This document shows, in pieces, positions 1 to 9,965 of a stretch of DNA of 64,000 nucleotides (positions are counted from its first letter, which is position 1; every line of letters begins with the position of its first letter). Source of the stretch: Distichodus sexfasciatus. Taxonomy: Eukaryota; Chordata; Actinopteri; Characiformes; Distichodontidae. The notes beneath the pieces were generated by a model that saw nothing but the letters and a program-made list of their open reading frames with translations, searched no databases and had not been told where the DNA came from. The position numbers were made by a program, and so were the translations under genes. Where the stretch lies: contig JAVGVS010000449.1 in the NCBI GenBank assembly GCA_032718565.1, positions 80,280 to 144,279 of the forward strand. Direction: 5' to 3'.

Positions 1-39
1 TTTAGAATTATAATATATAACCCAAACAGGGCAGCATTC

Positions 40-90
40 CTCCTCCTCTTTCTCCTCCTCCTCTTCCTCCTCATCCCCCTAATCTGTGTC
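40..90. repeat. TCC-rich pyrimidine microsatellite
   Basis: An interrupted run of TCC and CTCC words, pyrimidine on the + strand. Confidence 0.85.
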
Positions 91-420
91 AGATGCGTCC
101 CAGTGAGAGGATGTGTCGTGTTTTTCTTTTCGCTCATTTCCCATGCCTTCTGGACCGTTTCTCCACGAGCCGCCTGTTATGATTTGTTGCAAATGTCAAT
201 ATTATTTCTGCATTAGCTCACCTCAGATACAATGACACGTTTTTTGGTTTTAGTGCAGGGCCGGATGACATCGTCTCTTATTAAAGCGGCGGGTCTGGAG
301 TCAACAGGCGAGGGCGAGAGCGGGACGCGGCGTTGAGGCAGGGTCACTGCACCGCCACTCTCGTTTGTTGACCCCGAAAGTGGAGGGGTTAAAAGTTCAA
401 AACACAGCTGTTGGGGAGGT
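91..420. other. Non-repetitive block, possibly conserved non-coding DNA
   Basis: Balanced composition with no simple repeat or recognised transposon. It contains a TTGTTGCAAATGTCAATATT stretch of the octamer/SOX type and a CG-rich segment near 280-350. No exon is evident. A regulatory role is inference from composition. Confidence 0.25.
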
Positions 421-428
421 TTGGAGGG

Positions 429-481
429 AGTGTGTGTGTGTAAATGTGTGTGTGTGTGTAAGTGTGTGTGTGTATGTGTAC
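429..481. repeat. (GT)n microsatellite, interrupted
   Basis: Three GT runs separated by AAAT, AA and AT interruptions. The 90-residue open frame across it is an artefact. Confidence 0.95.
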
Positions 482-659
482 AGGGGCCAGGTTCAGTCTG
501 CAGGCTCCATTTCCCCCCCTGTCAGAAAGGGGAGAAACCCCTGGAACCCGGAGGACACGGCCCTCTCACTAAATTGTCCTTCAAATGGGCTGTACAGTAA
601 AATAGGGGACGGGGTGAAAAGGTTTATGTTCGGCTAGGAAGAAAAAACACACACATGCT

Positions 660-885
660 TCCAGAACGGAGGGGAACACACACACACACGTGTACTACTG
701 TCTTTGTAGGGACATTCCACAGACGCCCATAATGACGAGATGTACAGTATATGATTCTATAGCTAACGCTAACCTTAACCTCAGTAACCAAATGCACATA
801 TTTTACCTCGTTTTCTTAAATAAAAAATGCACATTTTCTATAAACTCACTTCCTGTATGAGAATGGCTCAAATATAAAGTGTAAA
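660..885 (+). repeat. CA-flanked dispersed module A, diverged copy
   Basis: After a CA run the sequence reads TACTGTCTTTGTAGGGAC, then TAACCTCAGTAACCAAATGC, then ACCTCGTTTTCT. The same ordered words occur at 11526-11795 and 56932-57198. The 3' part with the GTCCCC motif is missing here. It is a dispersed repeat of unnamed family. Confidence 0.7.
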
Positions 886-1560
886 TATAATATATATAGT
901 GATTATCATACATATATATTTATAGTAATGACTAATTTCTGAAAATTTAATTGCATCATAACTGCCCAGACAAAAGTAATAATTTATGATGTAATTACAT
1001 TACATTACATTAAATAGATGTAAAAATGATCAAATATGCCTGTATAAATAAATAAATCAAATGAAGTTTAAGGTATTTAAATGGAATTAAATTAAATTAA
1101 CAAATAAATGAATATTTCATTAAATAAATAAAGTAAGTGTAATAGTAGTAATAGTAGTAAGTGTGATTTACTTAAAAACATAAAATATACATTATCATTG
1201 TTCCAGTATTTTTGTGTTTTGCTTTTGAAACATGCAACCACATAGTTATGTATATATAAGTATATATATGCTTATAAGTAAATTCCACTTTGTGTTATAT
1301 TAATTAATTATTTTTTATTAAACTTAATTGATTTATTAATATTTTTCATGTACTTTTAATAAACACTAGTGAGGAGTAATGACATGTCTTCAGTTTGTAC
1401 AGTACCAAAAAGCCACAAAAACATTTATCAATATGATGAATGTTTTGATGTAATATTAATTCTGAATTAATATTATATTTATACAGGTAGATGCCAAACT
1501 GTTGTCTCACACAACAGGAATATTGTCCCAATGTTGTATCTGCAGCTAAAACAGAAGAAG
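886..1560. other. AT-rich intergenic DNA
   Basis: Strongly AT-rich, with short TATATA, AAATAAAT, TACATTACATTACAT and TAGTAG words. I see no gene, RNA or recognisable transposon. Confidence 0.6.
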
Positions 1561-1859
1561 GATTATATAGACGAATATGATCAGTTATTGTCCAGTTAAA
1601 ATAAGAGAGAATTTAATGGTTTTGAGGTTTTTTGGGAGGAGATTTCTCGATGTTGTGCTGGTCTTCTCCAAGAACGACGCCTCGATATTCCACACTCCAG
1701 CGAGCGCTCGTGATTGGCAGCAGCAATCGAACATTAACAGTAATGGTACTTCCACTGTAATTAAGTGTTAATTACTTCCTTATGCTAATGGAGTTTTTTT
1801 TCAGAGTGGAGTGTTCTTTTTCTTCTCCTCTTTTTCCTCTCTTCCCATCCTTCCTCTCT
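1561..1859. other. Unassigned intergenic DNA
   Basis: Mixed composition ending in a short pyrimidine tract at 1800-1860. There is a small open frame but no recognisable protein. Confidence 0.4.
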
Positions 1860-2300
1860 CCACCGCTCCATTGTTAACGGCGCCTGAAATAATTTCCGTG
1901 TGATCGTTTTCCCGGATATCAAAATCTGAATAATTATTCCCTAATTAAGAGAGCGGGGCCGGCTCCTGCAGTTAAGGCCGCATTAATTTGAATGTTTTTA
2001 CAGTTCTGTAATTGGGAAGAGGGCGGCGGGCGAGTAGGGCGAGAGGAGGGGCCCTGGCGCTTTTCGGGGGGCCGAGGGGACGGGGGCCCCAACGACGAGA
2101 AGCTCAAGGTCAGCGCTCCAACTCCGGGTCTGACTCCGAATCCGTGCTCCGTCTGCCGGCGCCGCGTGCGGTATCATTGCTGCTGCACGCATCCATCATC
2201 CTGACAAGCGCACACTCGCACGTCTTAAATTATTAATTGCATTAAATACATATTTTTGGGGAGGAGATGGAGAATTGGGCTGTGTGGTCCAGGACCGAGG
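1860..2300. promoter_or_regulatory. Candidate conserved non-coding block, CpG-rich centre
   Basis: The left side carries homeodomain-type cores (CTAATTAAG at 1941-1949, ATTAATTTGAAT near 1982). The right side, about 2020-2170, is locally CpG-rich. Two overlapping open frames on opposite strands have no recognisable domain. A regulatory reading is inference; an unannotated exon cannot be excluded. Confidence 0.35.
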
Positions 2301-2435
2301 CCTTTTAACGCTGCGGTATTGTGACCACAATGTGTGTGTTGGGTTTGGGTGTAGGTGTGTGTGCTTAAACAGGTTTTAAGCAGGTGTTCAAGGACCTAGT
2401 TTTTCTTTAAAAGTTGTAAAACTTTATATTTTCAC

Positions 2436-2689
2436 ATATGTGACCCGATCTGCCGTAATGAGTCGGAAGTCGGCGTTCTATTTATTTAGATACGGGCTGA
2501 TTGTTGACAAACATCAAAAATATCGATTTTTCTTTTTTGCTCTTATATGAAAGAAAAGGTCTTCAAAATTAATCTGGTCTCCAAAAAAGAAAAATTGCTA
2601 TTTTTGTGATGTTTGTCAACATAATCGGCCTGTATCTAAATAAATAGAACGCCGACTTCCGACTCATTACGGCAGATCGGGTCACATAT
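2436..2689. mobile_element. 254-bp palindromic inverted-repeat element (MITE)
   Basis: The first roughly 88 bp and the last roughly 88 bp are inverted copies with few mismatches (ATGTGACCCGATCTGCCGTA at the left, its complement at the right). The element is nearly all arm with a small AT-rich centre and has no coding capacity. TA occurs at both edges (2437-2438 and 2687-2688), which fits a TA duplication, but the superfamily is unsure. It shares the first ATGTGACCC with the larger elements at 27675 and 59565. Confidence 0.9.
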
Positions 2690-2974
2690 TTATTGTGTTA
2701 AAAAGTGCTTTTCTAGGAAAGTATTTATTTGAAAGCCTAATAAATATAACAAATAAAACAAAATTAAAAACTGAATCCCTAAATATTGTTATATTCAGAG
2801 AACGTAAATTCCAAGTTAAAAATCTTTTAATTATACACGTGTATTTATTTTGGAGGGATGAGAATCTGTAGATCATTTGTGGTTGACAGATTAATAAAGA
2901 TGCATTCTTCATTTTAATGTAATAAAATAATTTTAAAATAATCATAACTGTCATGAGTAGGATTACATCAGTTA

Positions 2975-3106
2975 GAGCGGTGGTGGTCTGATGGTTAGGA
3001 TATTGCCTCTGGACCAAGAGGCCATGGGTTTGAATCCCACCTCCAACACTACCATCAAGCAAGACCCTTAACCCCAAATTGCTCCCATGGAAACTGTCCC
3101 TGAAAT
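2975..3106 (+). mobile_element. tRNA-derived SINE, family 2 (5' portion)
   Basis: The head carries A-box-like TGGTCTGATGGTTAGGAT and B-box-like GGTTTGAATCC, followed by ACCCTTAACCCC. The same order is seen at 5962, 7786, 37741 and, reversed, 52846. The 3' tail TCTGCTAAATGCTGTAAATG is absent here. Confidence 0.85.
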
Positions 3107-3175
3107 TAGGAAATGGAAGATTACCCGTCCAGCCCTAGTTTCAGCTTACAAATCTACTTTCTTTCTGATGGTTAT
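3107..3175. repeat. Dispersed segment shared with 6184-6243
   Basis: Contains CCAGCCCTAGTTTCAGCTTA followed by CAAATCTACTTTC and is about three-quarters identical to 6184-6243. Both copies lie directly downstream of a family-2 SINE, so they may be host-element remnants around SINE insertions. Confidence 0.55.
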
Positions 3176-3270
3176 ATGCCAAAGGGGTGGGAATCTGTTT
3201 ATCAGTTGTTCATTCACCTTTCACATTAAAATTTAAACCCCATCGTTTGTTTAATATTGAAAATGTGCTG

Positions 3271-3840
3271 TACTGTGCAAAAGTTTTAGGCAGGTGAGAA
3301 AAAATGCTTACAAATAATGCTTTCAGAAATGGAAGTGTTAATCATTTATTTTCATCAATCAGCAAAATGCAATGAATGAACAAAAGAGAAATCTAAATCA
3401 AATCAATATTTGGTGTTACTCCCTTTGCCTTCAAAACAGCATCAATTCTTCTAGGTACACTTGCACACAGTTTTTAAAGGAACTCGGCTGGTAGGTTGTT
3501 CCAAACATCTTGGAGAACTAACCACAGATCTATAATCCTATAATCCTACAAAATAATATAATGACTACAAAATAATATAATGACTATAATCCTACAAAAG
3601 AATATAATGACTATAATCCTACAAAATCCCTGACTTTGTGCAAGTGTACCTATAAGAATTGATGCTGGTTTGAAGGCAAAGGTAGTAACACCAAATATTG
3701 ATTTGATTTAGATTTTTCTTTTGTTCGCTCACTTTTCATTTTGTAAATTGATAAAAATAAACAATCATTATTTATATTTCTGAAAGCATTCTTTGTTTAC
3801 AGCATTTTTCACACCTGCCTAAAACCTTTGCACAGTACTG
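3271..3840. mobile_element. Tc1-like fold-back element, copy 1
   Basis: Terminal inverted repeats read TACTGTGCAAAAGTTTTAGG and its complement. Both arms derive from the same 3' end of a Tc1-type transposon: read outward, the left arm (minus strand) encodes a C-terminal segment with VWNNLPAEF and LCASVPRRIDA, and the right arm (plus strand) encodes LCASVPIRIDAGLKAK. The centre is a tandem of ATAATCCTACAAAA words, longer than in copy 2. It is non-autonomous. Confidence 0.85.
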
Positions 3841-3863
3841 TAAATGTTAATGTTACCCATGAT

Positions 3864-3955
3864 CTTGAGAGAACCCTTTTTGTTATGTCAAGGTCATGAG
3901 ACGATGAAATGATTTTCATTATCTTATGGTCACAAGAAAAGTAATGAGAAATAAG
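3864..3955. repeat. Direct repeat, left copy flanking a SINE
   Basis: Starts CTTGAGAGAACCCTTTTTGT and contains TCAAGGTCATGAGA and CACAAGAAAAGTAA. It matches 4099-4190 closely, and a family-2 SINE lies between the copies. Related words recur at 15784-15955. Confidence 0.7.
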
Positions 3956-3956
3956 T

Positions 3957-4098
3957 GACCAAAGGTTGTGGGTTGGAATCCTACTCCAGCACTACCACCA
4001 CTGGGGACTCATAACCCCAAAATGCTGCAGGGAGAAATCAGAAGATGGAAGTTGATGTGGATAAGAGTGTCTGCTAAATGTTATAAATGTAAATGTAA
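3957..4098 (+). mobile_element. tRNA-derived SINE, family 2 (5'-truncated)
   Basis: Begins at the B-box-like GGTTGGAATCC and ends with GATAAGAGTGTCTGCTAAAT then GTAAATG, the usual 3' tail of this family in fish. Confidence 0.85.
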
Positions 4099-4190
4099 CT
4101 TGAGAGAACACTTTTTTTGTCAAGGTCATGAGAAAATGACTTTAATTATCTTGTGGTTACAAGAAAAGTAAGTTGTGATAACGAGAAAAA
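4099..4190. repeat. Direct repeat, right copy flanking a SINE
   Basis: Partner of 3864-3955, with the same TCAAGGTCATGAGA core and GTTACAAGAAAAGTAA. The pair brackets the SINE. Confidence 0.7.
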
Positions 4191-4234
4191 GGTGAGGTTG
4201 CGACCTGTTCTCTTTTGACTTCTATGGACAATTA

Positions 4235-4910
4235 GGGCCTGTGTCCACCAAACACAGAGAACGGTCAAAACCTGACTTCCAGAGCGATTTCTCAGTGCTT
4301 GTTGTTGCTATGTTACGAAAAGCGCCATCAGGCACTTCCTCGTTCGTTCCTATTTCATTTAAATATTGTAATGTGTTGTTTTGAGATTGGTGGTTTAGAC
4401 ATTCATTCATTCATTATCTGAACCGCTTAATCCCTATCAGGGTCACAGGGCCCGGGGCCTATCCCGGGAATTTACGGGTGCGAGGCGGCAGGACACACAC
4501 ACTCACACAATCACACTTACAGTCACACCTTACAGGGCCAATTTAGAATCATCAATTAACCTATACTGCATGCTTTTGGACTCTAGAGGAAACCGGAGCA
4601 CCCGGAGGAAACCCACATGAACATGGGGAGAGCATGCAAACTCCACACAGAAAGACCCTACAGCCAACCAGAGTTCAAACCCAGGACCTTCTCACTGTGA
4701 GGTGGCAATGCCAATATAAAAGAGATTATCTTTACAATGAAGAGAAATCGCATCTTGACATTAGCGGTAGCGTTTGAACTAGTTAGCTTCTCCAACCGCT
4801 CTAGGTACGCCACCATTGTTGTTAGTGAGTTCTTGACTGTCCTGCCCCTTCCTCGATTTTGATTGGCTAACAAGAGAGAAGTGACATTGACGTTTGGTGG
4901 ACACAGGCCT
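4235..4910. mobile_element. PIF/Harbinger-like non-autonomous element with nested SINE
   Basis: Terminal inverted repeats GGGCCTGTGTCCACCAAAC and its complement, flanked on both sides by TTA (4232-4234 and 4911-4913), the 3-bp target pattern of PIF/Harbinger elements. The interior is non-coding and interrupted by a minus-strand SINE at about 4405-4712. Confidence 0.8.
4405..4712 (-). mobile_element. SINE, family 3 (dispersed fish repeat), nested
   Basis: Read on the minus strand it gives CTCACAGTGAGAAGGTCCTG, then GAGTTTGCATGCTCTCCCC, then GGTTTCCTC and a TAAGCGGTTCAGATAATG tail. The same family is on the + strand at 19140-19420. An ATTC-repeat target sits at its left edge. Confidence 0.85.
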
Positions 4911-5043
4911 TTAACCAGGTAAAAATTTGGATTTTAGTTACTGTGGCTAAGCTTAGGGTTCGGTGCAGCTGTAATCATTTACATCTTGTCATTATGTGAG
5001 TCAGTGTTAGTGTCTCACAAGGATAATAAGACATGAATGTGAG

Positions 5044-5076
5044 GGTGTGTTTGTGTGTGTGCCTGTGTGTGTGTGT
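5044..5076. repeat. (GT)n microsatellite
   Basis: Interrupted GT run. Confidence 0.9.
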
Positions 5077-5094
5077 AAATGTGTTTGATCGCTC

Positions 5095-5470
5095 AGTAAA
5101 CAGGCGTAAGGGAAAAAGGCCAAGGTGAGAAGGCGCTTGTTATTTCCAAATACTCCATGCAAGTTATTTTCTGTGCGCTGGTGTTTTTGCCGAGGTAACC
5201 GCGGCGCTCCGGCGAGGCTGTTGAGTAACGGAGGTGTTAAGGTCGAGGGCGTCGCGAGAAAGCGCGAGAGGAAGGTACGGCTTCAGGGCATCGCACGAGA
5301 GAAGAAAAATGTATTCATTAACTGGCCAGCATTTAGCTGGATTTTTAAAAATAAACTCGACCCAACCTCATGGTGACGTGAGAGATTTCCTTTTTTAATT
5401 GTTAAAGATGAACCGCGGCATAAAAGCATCACACGACTCGCTACTATTTTTGGGTTGCAACCAGGGCAGG
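5095..5470. promoter_or_regulatory. Candidate conserved non-coding block
   Basis: Mixed composition with a CpG-rich middle (about 5195-5300), a CRE-like GTGACGTG near 5372, and TTTTTAATTGTTAAAG at about 5393. The 83-residue open frame has no recognisable domain. A regulatory role is inference. Confidence 0.35.
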
Positions 5471-5689
5471 TTGATATGACAACAAATCAGTATCATGATT
5501 AATTTAAGTTCAGTTTTTTGTTCTTATTATTCAGTGACGAGGTTTGTACTGTAAATATGCCCAGCTATTAAGCTAGGTGGGATATTTGTGCTTATCTTCT
5601 TGTATTTTAAAACAACTGAAGTTAAAACAGACACACACTAGTACGTTTTTACAATAATTCTATATTTTAAGGTATTAGTCTAGTGCATC

Positions 5690-5960
5690 AGTCTTCAACC
5701 TGGGGTCTGACAAATTATTTCATATAAAGGTTGGTTTATCAGAAATGTATTAAAAGTTTGATTTTTTATCCATTCTGATTAAAGGTCCCATATACATTTT
5801 CCAACAAGTTAAAATTGGTCTATGAGCTGCACTAAACATGTCTCTGAAGTAGTTCGCTAAAAATACCTCTCAGATTAGACATTTTCACCAGCCTTTTAGG
5901 TGATGAACCTAAACGGGGCAGCTGGGGGGTTGGTTCTCAGTGTCTCTCTCAGCCAAGACT
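5690..5960. repeat. Probable decayed DNA-transposon remnant
   Basis: Contains TTAAAGGTCCCATATACATT, a word typical of dispersed fish DNA repeats, and TCTTCAACCTGGGGTCTG. I cannot find both ends. Confidence 0.3.
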
Positions 5961-5961
5961 C

Positions 5962-6153
5962 GTATAGGGGTTAGGATGCTCGCATCTGACCAAAAGGTTA
6001 TGGGTTCGTGTCCTTCCTCCAGCATTATCACTACCTTTGGCTCCCTGATCAAGACCCTTAACCCCTTAAGTTGATCCCAGGAAATCTGTCCCTGAAATGA
6101 GGAATTAACCGTTGCTCTGGATTTGGCATCTGCTAAATGCTTAAATGTAAATT
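5962..6153 (+). mobile_element. tRNA-derived SINE, family 2, nearly full length
   Basis: Head GGGGTTAGGATGCTCGCATC, B-box-like GGTTCGTGTCC, middle AGACCCTTAACCCC, GGAAATCTGTCCCTGAAATG, and tail CATCTGCTAAATGCTTAAAT. This is the most complete family-2 copy on the + strand. Confidence 0.9.
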
Positions 6154-6183
6154 TATTGGTTCTAAGTGTCATTTTTGTGGTTG

Positions 6184-6243
6184 GATTAACTGACCAGCCC
6201 TAATTTCAACTTACAAATCTTTTCTGGTGGCTATTTTTCCAAG
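6184..6243. repeat. Dispersed segment shared with 3107-3175
   Basis: Carries CCAGCCCTAATTTCAACTTA followed by CAAATCTTTTC. See 3107-3175. Confidence 0.55.
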
Positions 6244-6970
6244 GTGAATCTCTCTGCCCCGGCGGTTTTGCCATCTTTATCTTCGTTCGCCTGCCCCCGT
6301 CCCATTTACTGCAGGGCGAACGTTTGATGTTTGAGAGCCGGAGGAGCGCCGGCTGCTGCTTTACCCCAAATTACGCTTCCCACTGCTCGGTCATAGAGCC
6401 GCCGTCAGCTCCACGCTTTAGACAAATGGCGTTCGGGGAGAGGCCCACATTTTTCAGAAATGCCATCGTTCTCTTTCCTTTCCTCCCCCACCACCATCAT
6501 CATCACCACAAGCTCCTGCACAGTCTTGGCCGGGTATAATATATTTTTAATTAATTATGATTTTTTGGGGGTAAATGACGTAAAATGGCCCTAATTTTTT
6601 ATGTCTGCCAGGAGAACAATTAGACCATTAGGATTAACAAATGGGCTGGCCTGGGCTTCAGGAAGCCTGTTGCAGACGTTCAAGGCACATTATTTCTGAC
6701 GGGCCAAAACAAATAGCATCGGGACGGGCCAGATTCTATTGTCGGAGACATCTCCCCATGCACACGCGGTAACTGATGTGATTTCTGGAGAGTATTTTTC
6801 TTTTTTCCCCTCCCTCCCTTCTTCACTCTCGTCACCGGGCTCATCCCCGGTTGTGAGACCTCATTAGAACTGGCACGCTCTCACCGTTCTCCCTCTTATT
6901 CTTCAGGTGAACCTTAATTTACATGGAGGCGCGTCTCGCCGTTCCCTGGTCGCCGCCGCTCTCTCGCTAA
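6244..6970. promoter_or_regulatory. Candidate conserved non-coding block with homeodomain and CRE-like words
   Basis: Contains TTAATTAATTATG at about 6547, a CRE-like TGACGTAA near 6575, and ACAATTAGACCATTAGG near 6615. No simple repeat or transposon is seen. The small open frame at 6324-6539 ends in a CAT-derived histidine run and is not a recognisable protein. Confidence 0.4.
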
Positions 6971-7180
6971 GAAGCGAACGAGAAAGAGAGGGTTGAGGAA
7001 AGAGGGTGAGAGAGTAAGAGCGAGAGAGAGAGCGCTCAGAGGCCCGGCCGGCACTTGAGATGAAATTTCTGCCTCTTGAAACCTGTCAAATCTGGGTGTG
7101 AGGAGGAGAAGTGCGGGAGGATGAGGATGGAGAGCGGGAGGGAAGGAAGGAAGGAAGGAAGGGGAGGAGAAAAAGAGAGG
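6971..7180. repeat. Purine-rich tract with (GGAA)n
   Basis: GA-rich sequence on the + strand, with a GGAA run at about 7138-7162. Opposite-strand proline/serine-rich open frames here are artefacts. Confidence 0.8.
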
Positions 7181-7600
7181 GGGGGGATGTGGTAACGGAG
7201 GAGAAAGGAGGGGCTGAGGTGCAAAAAATAGTATTTCCACCCTGATAAATGAGGTCTATCCTGCCTGCATATGGTATGTGTTTTAAAGTGCCTCCCCCCG
7301 GCCCGACACACACTCCAGCCATCCTTCATGACGGACTCGAGCTTCAGCTCCCCGCTCTCTTGTTGGGAGGGAGGGAGAGAGGGAGGGCCGATTTGGGGGG
7401 TGGTTAAGGCTGGTTGCCAGGCAGCTGCCAGTATGGTCGAACCCGGGGTCGGGGTGGACGCAGCTGCGCCGCACGTAGAGGGTCATTACCGCCCAACTCG
7501 CCCGAAAACGAACAGCCACAATCGTCCCGTCTTCCTGCTAACAGCTCTTTATGTTGTGTTCCTGACTCTTTAAGTGGCTTTTATTAGTCGTAATCTTTCA
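7181..7600. promoter_or_regulatory. Candidate non-coding regulatory block
   Basis: Non-repetitive sequence with CCTGATAAATGAGGTCTATC and TGCATATGGTATGTG near 7240-7280 and a CpG-richer right side near 7430-7520. Short frames on both strands carry no domain. Confidence 0.3.
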
Positions 7601-7604
7601 CTTT

Positions 7605-7640
7605 TACAACATTTAGCAGACGCTGTTGTCCAGACGTCAG
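7605..7640 (-). mobile_element. SINE family 2, 3' tail fragment
   Basis: Minus-strand copy of the tail GCGTCTGCTAAATGTTG only. Confidence 0.5.
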
Positions 7641-7785
7641 TGACTGGTGGTCCTGTTCCTCAGAACTGTAAATCTACATTTTCATCAACGAAATGATTAA
7701 CTTATAGAAAAGTGACTTCTTTTTGACTTTGTATATAACACTATTTAACTTTTTTCCTCATAAGCGGGGCTGTGATGTAATATGG

Positions 7786-7858
7786 AGATGGTCTAGTGGT
7801 TACAGTACTGAACTCTAGACCAAGAGGTTGTAAGTTCAAATGCTACCTCCAGCACTAG
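7786..7858 (+). mobile_element. SINE family 2, 5' head
   Basis: Carries TGGTCTAGTGGTTACAGTAC, GACCAAGAGGTTG and AGTTCAAATGC (A-box and B-box equivalents). The rest is missing. Confidence 0.8.
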
Positions 7859-7991
7859 GGATGGGCTCCGAAACCCGGTACTAAAAGGGCCACGGGGCCA
7901 GATTTTTATGGGCTGGAGTATCGATAAGCTCTGTCGTTAATATGGGGCAAATGGAGACGTAACGATTAGTGTGTTTGTCCCATGTTCGCTG

Positions 7992-8065
7992 CTGAGGTAC
8001 TCGTGAGCAAGGTACCGTTCCCAAGCACTGCCCCACAGGCGCTGGCATTGTTAGCTGCCCACTAA
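7992..8065 (+). mobile_element. V-SINE fragment
   Basis: Carries GAGGTACTCGTGAGCAAGGT, CCCAAGCACTGC and AGCTGCCCACT in the order of the full-length copies elsewhere. Only the middle survives. Confidence 0.75.
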
Positions 8066-8173
8066 TAGTATTGCTTTCGGTACTGGAGAATAAACAAATC
8101 AGAATGTTAGTCACTACACAACTGTTGTCTTTCCCAGTTTATCTGAGATGCTCCGTTACAGATTAAGACAATA

Positions 8174-9965
8174 ATGTAGTTGCTAATGTACAGTATGTTA
8201 GTTGCTATGGTACACTATGTTAGCTGCTAATATACATTATGTTAGTTGCTAATGTGCATTATGTTAGTTTCTAATGTACACTATGTTAGATGCTAATGTG
8301 CATTATGTTAGTTGCTAATGTACACTATGTTAGATGCTAATGCACACTATGTTAGTTTCTAATGTACACTATGTTAGATGCTAATGTACACTATGTTAGA
8401 TGCTAATGCACACTATGTTAGTTTCTAATGTACACTATGTTAGTGCTAATGTACACTATGTTAGTTGCTAATGTACACTATGTTAGATGCTATGCACACT
8501 ATGTTAGTTTCTAATGTACACTATGTTAGATGCTAATGTACACTATGTTAGATGCTATTGCACACTATGTTAGTTTCTAATGTACACTATGTTAGATGCT
8601 AATGCACACTATGTTAGTTGTTAAAGTACACTATGTTAGTTGCTAATGTACACTATGTTAGATGCTAATGTACACTATGTTAGATGCTAATGCACACTAT
8701 GCTAGTTTCTAATGTACACTATGTTAGATGCTAATGTACACTATGTTAGATGCTAATGCACACTATGTTAGTTGTTAAAGTAAACTATGTTAGTTGCTAA
8801 TGTACACTATGTTAGTTGCTAATGTACACTATGTTAGATGCTAATGCACACCTTTATGTTAGTTTTCTTTAATGTACACTGCAAGTTCTCGATGCTACTG
8901 CACACTATGTTAGATGCTATTGCACTATGTGTTAGTTTCTAATGCAATTATGTTAGATGCTAAAGCACACTATGTTAGTTGTTAAAGCACACTTGTTAGT
9001 TGCTAATAAAGTATTTATGTTAGTTGCTAATGTACACTATGTTAGTTGCTAATGTGCATTATGTTAGTTGCTAATGTACACTATGTTAGTTGCTAATGTA
9101 CACTATGTTAGATGCTAATATACATTATGTTAGTTGCTAATGTGCATTATGTTAGTTTCTAATGTACACTATGTTCGATGCTAATGTACACTATGTTAGA
9201 TGCTAATGCACACTATGTTAGTTTCTAATGTACACTATGTTAGATGCTAATGTACACTATGTTAGATGCTATTGCACACTATGTTAGTTTCTAATGTACA
9301 CTATGTTAGATGCTAATGCACACTATGTTAGTTGTTAAAGTACACTATGTTAGTTGCTAATGTACACTATGTTAGTTGCTAAAGTACACTATGTTAGTTG
9401 CTAATGTACACTATGTTAGTTGTTAAAGTACACTATGTTAGTTGCTAAAGTACACTATGTTAGTTGCTAATGTACACTATGTTAGTTGCTAATGTACACT
9501 ATGTTAGTTGTTAATGTACACTATGTTAGTTGCTAATGTACACTATGTTAGATGCTAATGCACACTATGTTAGTTTCTAATGTACACTATGTTAGATGCT
9601 AATGTACACTATGTTAGTTGCTAATGTACACTATGTTAGTTACTAATGTACACTATGTTAGTTGCTAAAATACACTATGATAGTTGCTAATGTACACTAT
9701 GATGGTTGCTAATGTACACTATGTTAGTTACTAATGTACACTATGTTAGTTGCTAAAATACACTATGATAGTTGCTAATGTACACTATGTTAGTTGCTAA
9801 TGTACACTATGATGGTTGCTAATGTACACTATGTTAGATGCTAATGTACACTATGTTAGTTGCTAATGTACACTATGATGGTTGCTAATATACACTATGA
9901 TGGTTGCTAATGTACACTATGATAAATGCTGACGTACACTGTTAGTTGCTAATGTTCACTATGCT
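8174..9965. repeat. 22-bp minisatellite, about 80 units, with higher-order structure
   Basis: The unit is GTTAGTTGCTAA followed by TGTACACTAT. Variant units (GATGC, TTTC, GTTGTTAAAG, TGCACAC, ATATACATT) recur in order, giving a 66-bp trimer in places. Longer blocks are also duplicated: the ordered variants around 8500-8660 recur about 714 bp later. A disturbed zone with indels lies at about 8860-9010. No gene overlaps. Confidence 0.98.

Noticed and set aside
6480..6520. Histidine run in a short frame
   Set aside because: It is a translated CAT/CAC run in a frame with no other protein-like feature.
8174..9965. CRISPR-like array of short repeats
   Set aside because: Units are directly tandem with no unique spacers, in a vertebrate-type genome.
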